Positions 61,606 to 64,000 of a stretch of DNA of 64,000 nt are shown here, piece after piece. How positions within the stretch are numbered: the first letter of the stretch is position 1; the number at the start of each line of letters is the position of its first letter. The notes under the pieces were generated by a model. The model ran no database searches. It saw nothing but the letters and a program-made list of their open reading frames with translations, and had not been told where the DNA came from. This DNA is from Azospirillum sp. TSA2s (lineage in GTDB: Bacteria; Pseudomonadota; Alphaproteobacteria; Azospirillales; Azospirillaceae), in NCBI RefSeq assembly GCF_004923315.1, contig NZ_CP039651.1:289833-353832 (forward strand), read 5' to 3'. The translations under genes and the position numbers were made by a program.

Positions 61606-62850
61606 ATGAGAGGACGTCCGACCTCCGGCCGCGTGCTCATCTACAGCCACGACACGTTCGGGCTCGGCCACCTGCGCCGCTGCCGCGCCATCGCCCACGC
61701 GCTGGTCGAACGGTACAGCAACCTGTCCGTGCTGATCCTGTCCGGCTCGCCCATCGTCGGCAGCTTCGACTTCCGCGCGCGGGTGGACTTCGTGCGCATT
61801 CCCGGCGTGATCAAACTGCGCAACGGGGAATACACCGCGCTGAACCTGCACCTGGACATCGCTGAGCTCCTCGCCATGCGGGCCTCGCTGATCCGCCACA
61901 CGGCGGAGGTCTACCAGCCCGACCTGTTCATCGTGGACAAGGAACCGCTCGGCCTGCGCGGCGAGGTGCGCGAGACGCTGCACGACCTAAAGCAGCGCGG
62001 CGTGCCGCAGGTGCTGGGCCTGCGCGACGTGATGGACGAACCGGCCCTGCTCGCCCCGGAGTGGGAGCGCAAAAAGGTCCTCCCGGCGCTGGAAAGCCTT
62101 TACGACGAGATCTGGGTCTACGGCCTGCCGCAGGTCTGCGACCCGCTGGAGGGAATCGACGTGCCCCAGTCGGTGCGCAACAAGATGGTCTACACCGGCT
62201 ACCTGCACCGCACCGTGCCTGCCGCCGTGCCGCACGGGCCGGGCCTGCCGGAGGAGCCTTACATCCTGGTCACCGCCGGCGGCGGCGGCGACGGGGAGGC
62301 GCTGGTGGACTGGGTGCTGCGCGCCTACGAGAGCGACCCGGGCATCCCCTACCGCGCCCTGCTGGTCTTTGGTCCCTTCATGCAGCCGGATTTGCAGGCG
62401 GAGTTCCTGGCCCGCGCCGAGGTCCTACCGAAGGTCGAGACCACCGCCTTCGAGACGCGGATCGAGCGGCTGATGCAGGGGGCGGTGGGGGTGGTCGCCA
62501 TGGGCGGCTACAACACCTTCTGCGAGATCCTGTCCTTCGACAAGAAGGCGCTGATCGTTCCACGCGAGACACCGCGGCGCGAGCAGACCATCCGCGCGGC
62601 CCGCGCGGAGGAGATGGGGCTCGTCTCCGTGCTGATGGACGACGGCGTGCGCGACGCCAGGGCCATGGCGACGGCGCTGCGCCGGCTGCCCTGGCAGCCC
62701 GCCCCGTCCTCCGTCACCGTGCCGGGCCTGCTCGACGGGCTGGAGAGCGTCAACCGCCTCGCCGGCCGGCACCTGCCGGTGCAGCCGGTGGCCGAACAGC
62801 TGGCCAACGTCGCGTCCGAACGCAGGATGGCCGCCGGGGAGTGGGCATGA
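61606..62850 (+). CDS. COG4671-like glycosyltransferase
   Basis: A 414-residue predicted glycosyltransferase of the GT28/MurG-like fold. It begins RVLIYSHDTFGLGHLRRCRAIAHAL (nucleotide-sugar enzyme start with GLGHLRR) and has the C-terminal donor-binding part YILVTAGGGGDGEALVDWVL and GVVAMGGYNTFCEILSFDKKALIVPRETPRREQTIRA, in which GGYNTxCE and PRxxPRxEQ are typical. The ATG at 61606 has GGGAGGG nine bases upstream. A second glycosyltransferase frame starts 19 bases after its stop but is truncated, so the original polysaccharide cluster was broken here by mobile DNA. Confidence 0.85.
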   Translation: MRGRPTSGRVLIYSHDTFGLGHLRRCRAIAHALVERYSNLSVLILSGSPIVGSFDFRARVDFVRIPGVIKLRNGEYTALNLHLDIAELLAMRASLIRHTAEVYQPDLFIVDKEPLGLRGEVRETLHDLKQRGVPQVLGLRDVMDEPALLAPEWERKKVLPALESLYDEIWVYGLPQVCDPLEGIDVPQSVRNKMVYTGYLHRTVPAAVPHGPGLPEEPYILVTAGGGGDGEALVDWVLRAYESDPGIPYRALLVFGPFMQPDLQAEFLARAEVLPKVETTAFETRIERLMQGAVGVVAMGGYNTFCEILSFDKKALIVPRETPRREQTIRAARAEEMGLVSVLMDDGVRDARAMATALRRLPWQPAPSSVTVPGLLDGLESVNRLAGRHLPVQPVAEQLANVASERRMAAGEWA

Positions 62851-62869
62851 CCGTCGCGGCGTTCGTCCC

Positions 62870-63115
62870 ATGTCCGTTGCGGTCATCGTCAAAGGCTGGC
62901 CGCGCCTGTCGGAAACCTTCATCGCGCAGGAGATCCTGGGGCTGGAGCGGCGTGGACTGCGTCAAGTCATCGTCAGCCTGCGCCAACCGACCGATAAGGC
63001 GGTCCACGATCTGAACCGGCTCATCACGGCCCCCGTGACCCACCTGCCCGAATACCTGCACCAGGCAGCGTGGTGCAGGGATGCGGGAATGGCGGCGGCT
63101 TGCGGATTGGCGTAG
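62870..63115 (+). pseudogene. Truncated glycosyltransferase (N-terminal fragment)
   Basis: The first 63 residues (VAVIVKGWPRLSETFIAQEILGLERRGLRQVIVSLRQPTD ... LITAPVTHLPEYLH) are the start of a GT4-type glycosyltransferase. The rest (QAAWCRDAGM) is unrelated and stops at 63115. A full enzyme would be around 400 residues. The break near 63063 adjoins transposase debris, so an insertion or deletion removed the remainder. Confidence 0.7.
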
Positions 63116-63154
63116 ATACCGCGTCTCGTTCATGTCCACCACCGCCACCGACCA

Positions 63155-63493
63155 ATGCCGTTCAAGCACCAAGCTGCGCACCGCCACCAGTTCCCGCACG
63201 CCAAGTATCATGTGACGAATTGGGCGGCCTATGAGGCCAGTCTGCGCCAGCGTGGTAGCCTGACGATCTGGTTCAGTGAGGAGGCCATCCAGGCCTGGCG
63301 CGCCGCCCCGCGGACCACGCGCGGCGGGCAGCCGCGGTACTCGCCCGTAGCCATTGAGACGGCCCTGACGGTGCGGGCCCTCAGCCCCTACACGCGCGAG
63401 CATGTCCGCCGCTTCGGCCAGTACGTCCTCGACATGAACGACCTACCGGGGCCGCTCAATCCCATGCCCCTCCCCTTCGAAGTGCCCTTGTGA
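63155..63493 (+). pseudogene. Chimeric transposase fragment (IS5-like head, Tn3-like tail)
   Basis: Residues 1-73 (MPFKHQAAHRHQFPHAKYHVTNWAAYEASLRQRG ... APRTTRGGQPRYSPVAIETALTVRA) are the N-terminus of an IS5-family transposase. They pass in frame into LSPYTREHVRRFGQYVLDMNDLPGPLNPMPLPF, which looks like the C-terminus of a Tn3-family transposase. The joint is near 63383. Neither enzyme is complete, so this is recombination debris. Confidence 0.6.
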
Positions 63494-63500
63494 CCTATTT

Positions 63501-63719
63501 TTGCACGTATCTTGGACGGACCCGTACCTCAGTTGTGGCGACGGTGCGCTCGACGTCTTCCAGCGGAAGGGCGGCGGCTATCGGGAAGTCTGGCGGACGC
63601 CAACGGTGTCCGGTGCGCGGACGTCAGTGTGGGTTCCGGAATTGGACCGCCTCTTCCTTGGTGTGAGGGCGAGCGGCCGGGAGCCGGCCGCGGTGTGGTT
63701 GTATCGACCGACGCAGTAG
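63501..63719 (+). pseudogene. C-terminal fragment of a beta-propeller protein
   Basis: About 60 residues ending LDVFQRKGGGYREVWRTPTVSGARTSVWVPELDRLFLGVRASGREPAAVWLYRPTQ, which resembles the last blades of a YncE-like seven-bladed propeller. The N-terminal part is absent and replaced by transposase debris, so the frame is a broken remnant. Confidence 0.5.
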
Positions 63720-64000
63720 TGCGGCCGGACCTATTTCCGGCGACGCTGGAGACGGTGGACAGACTGAAGGGCAAGACTGCAAGCGGAATTACCAGTTCAA
63801 CATCCCCCGGGCTCAGGCGGTGCAAGACCTTGGCATGCCGGTGCCGTCCGTTATGAGAATGGCTATCGCGATCAACGTCCAGTCAGCCGAAGATCTGTTT
63901 GTGGAGAGCATCGGCAGACCAGTGATCGCCGACGCTTATCGATAGGGAAGATCCCAGTTGTCAGATTCTTGCTGCGGTGCGACAGTTGGGTATGCAGGCA
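63720..64000. other. Window end with coding debris
   Basis: No complete gene. A frame from about 63778 to 63945 encodes text such as NYQFNIPRAQAVQDLGMPVPSVMRMAIAINVQSAEDLFVES with a stop at 63943-63945, protein-like but without a start. It is probably another truncated gene; its family was not recognised. Confidence 0.3.

Overview
The window is high-GC bacterial DNA, most likely from an alphaproteobacterium of the Azospirillum/Rhodospirillales kind. That placement is an inference from GC content, codon use, a FtrABCD iron operon, a DmeRF-type operon and a COG4671-like glycosyltransferase; no database search was possible. The region reads as an accessory metal-resistance and mobile-element island, on a plasmid or a chromosomal island. 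It has no tRNA, rRNA or core housekeeping operon that I can recognise.

Layout. 1-5.9 kb: the end of a membrane protein, a tyrosine recombinase, and a divergent tniA-tniB-tniQ transposition module preceded by phased repeats. 6.4-9.6 kb: an ftrABCD ferrous-iron uptake operon with a Fur-like palindrome. 9.8-10.7 kb: an IS110 fossil and end-like repeats. 10.8-17.1 kb: an envelope-stress block with a COG4705 membrane protein, a small exported protein, PepSY, DedA, PAP2, DedA, a histidine kinase and a response regulator. The same 16-bp motif lies upstream of the PepSY gene and of the regulator. 17.1-22.6 kb: an IS6 copy that beheaded a SNF2 helicase gene, its SWIM partner, a broken DUF305 gene and a protein with a PD-(D/E)XK-like C-terminus.

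22.6-31.5 kb: a His-rich DMT exporter, a cysteine-less CsoR/RcnR-type repressor with DmeF-type exporter, an MFS pump, a DedA-PAP2-LssY fusion, a BcrC-like phosphatase and DUF302/DUF305/OB-fold envelope proteins. 32-34 kb: an IS1595 element and transposase debris. 34-43.6 kb: copper-associated envelope genes (DUF305, Cys/His-rich protein, LTXXQ, DUF2933, ICMT-like methyltransferase, BNR propeller, cytochrome c, YHS-containing Cu-type P1B ATPase), then a trypsin-like protease and a lower-GC SAM-methyltransferase-like gene. 43.8-61 kb: copper detoxification proper, with copI-copA-copB, an ABC transmembrane half lacking an ATPase, two paralogous response regulators (one with a living kinase, one with a kinase fossil), and an RND operon (OMF, adaptor with duplicated metal-binding domain, CusA, CusF, DUF411). 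61-64 kb: a glycosyltransferase, then truncated gene and transposon fragments.

Together the genes describe multi-compartment metal handling: iron import; Co/Ni export from the cytoplasm (DmeF); copper export across the inner membrane (P-type ATPase) and from the periplasm (Cus RND); periplasmic copper oxidation and binding (CopA, CopI, CusF); and envelope repair or lipid-carrier recycling (DedA, PAP2). The many IS remnants and gene fragments indicate that the island was assembled by repeated insertion and deletion. I found no CRISPR array and no clear novel multi-gene system. The best candidates for new biology are the tyrosine-recombinase/TniABQ element with phased repeats, the nuclease-like gene beside the helicase/SWIM pair, the orphan ABC half-transporter, and the shared operator of the PepSY/DedA regulon.
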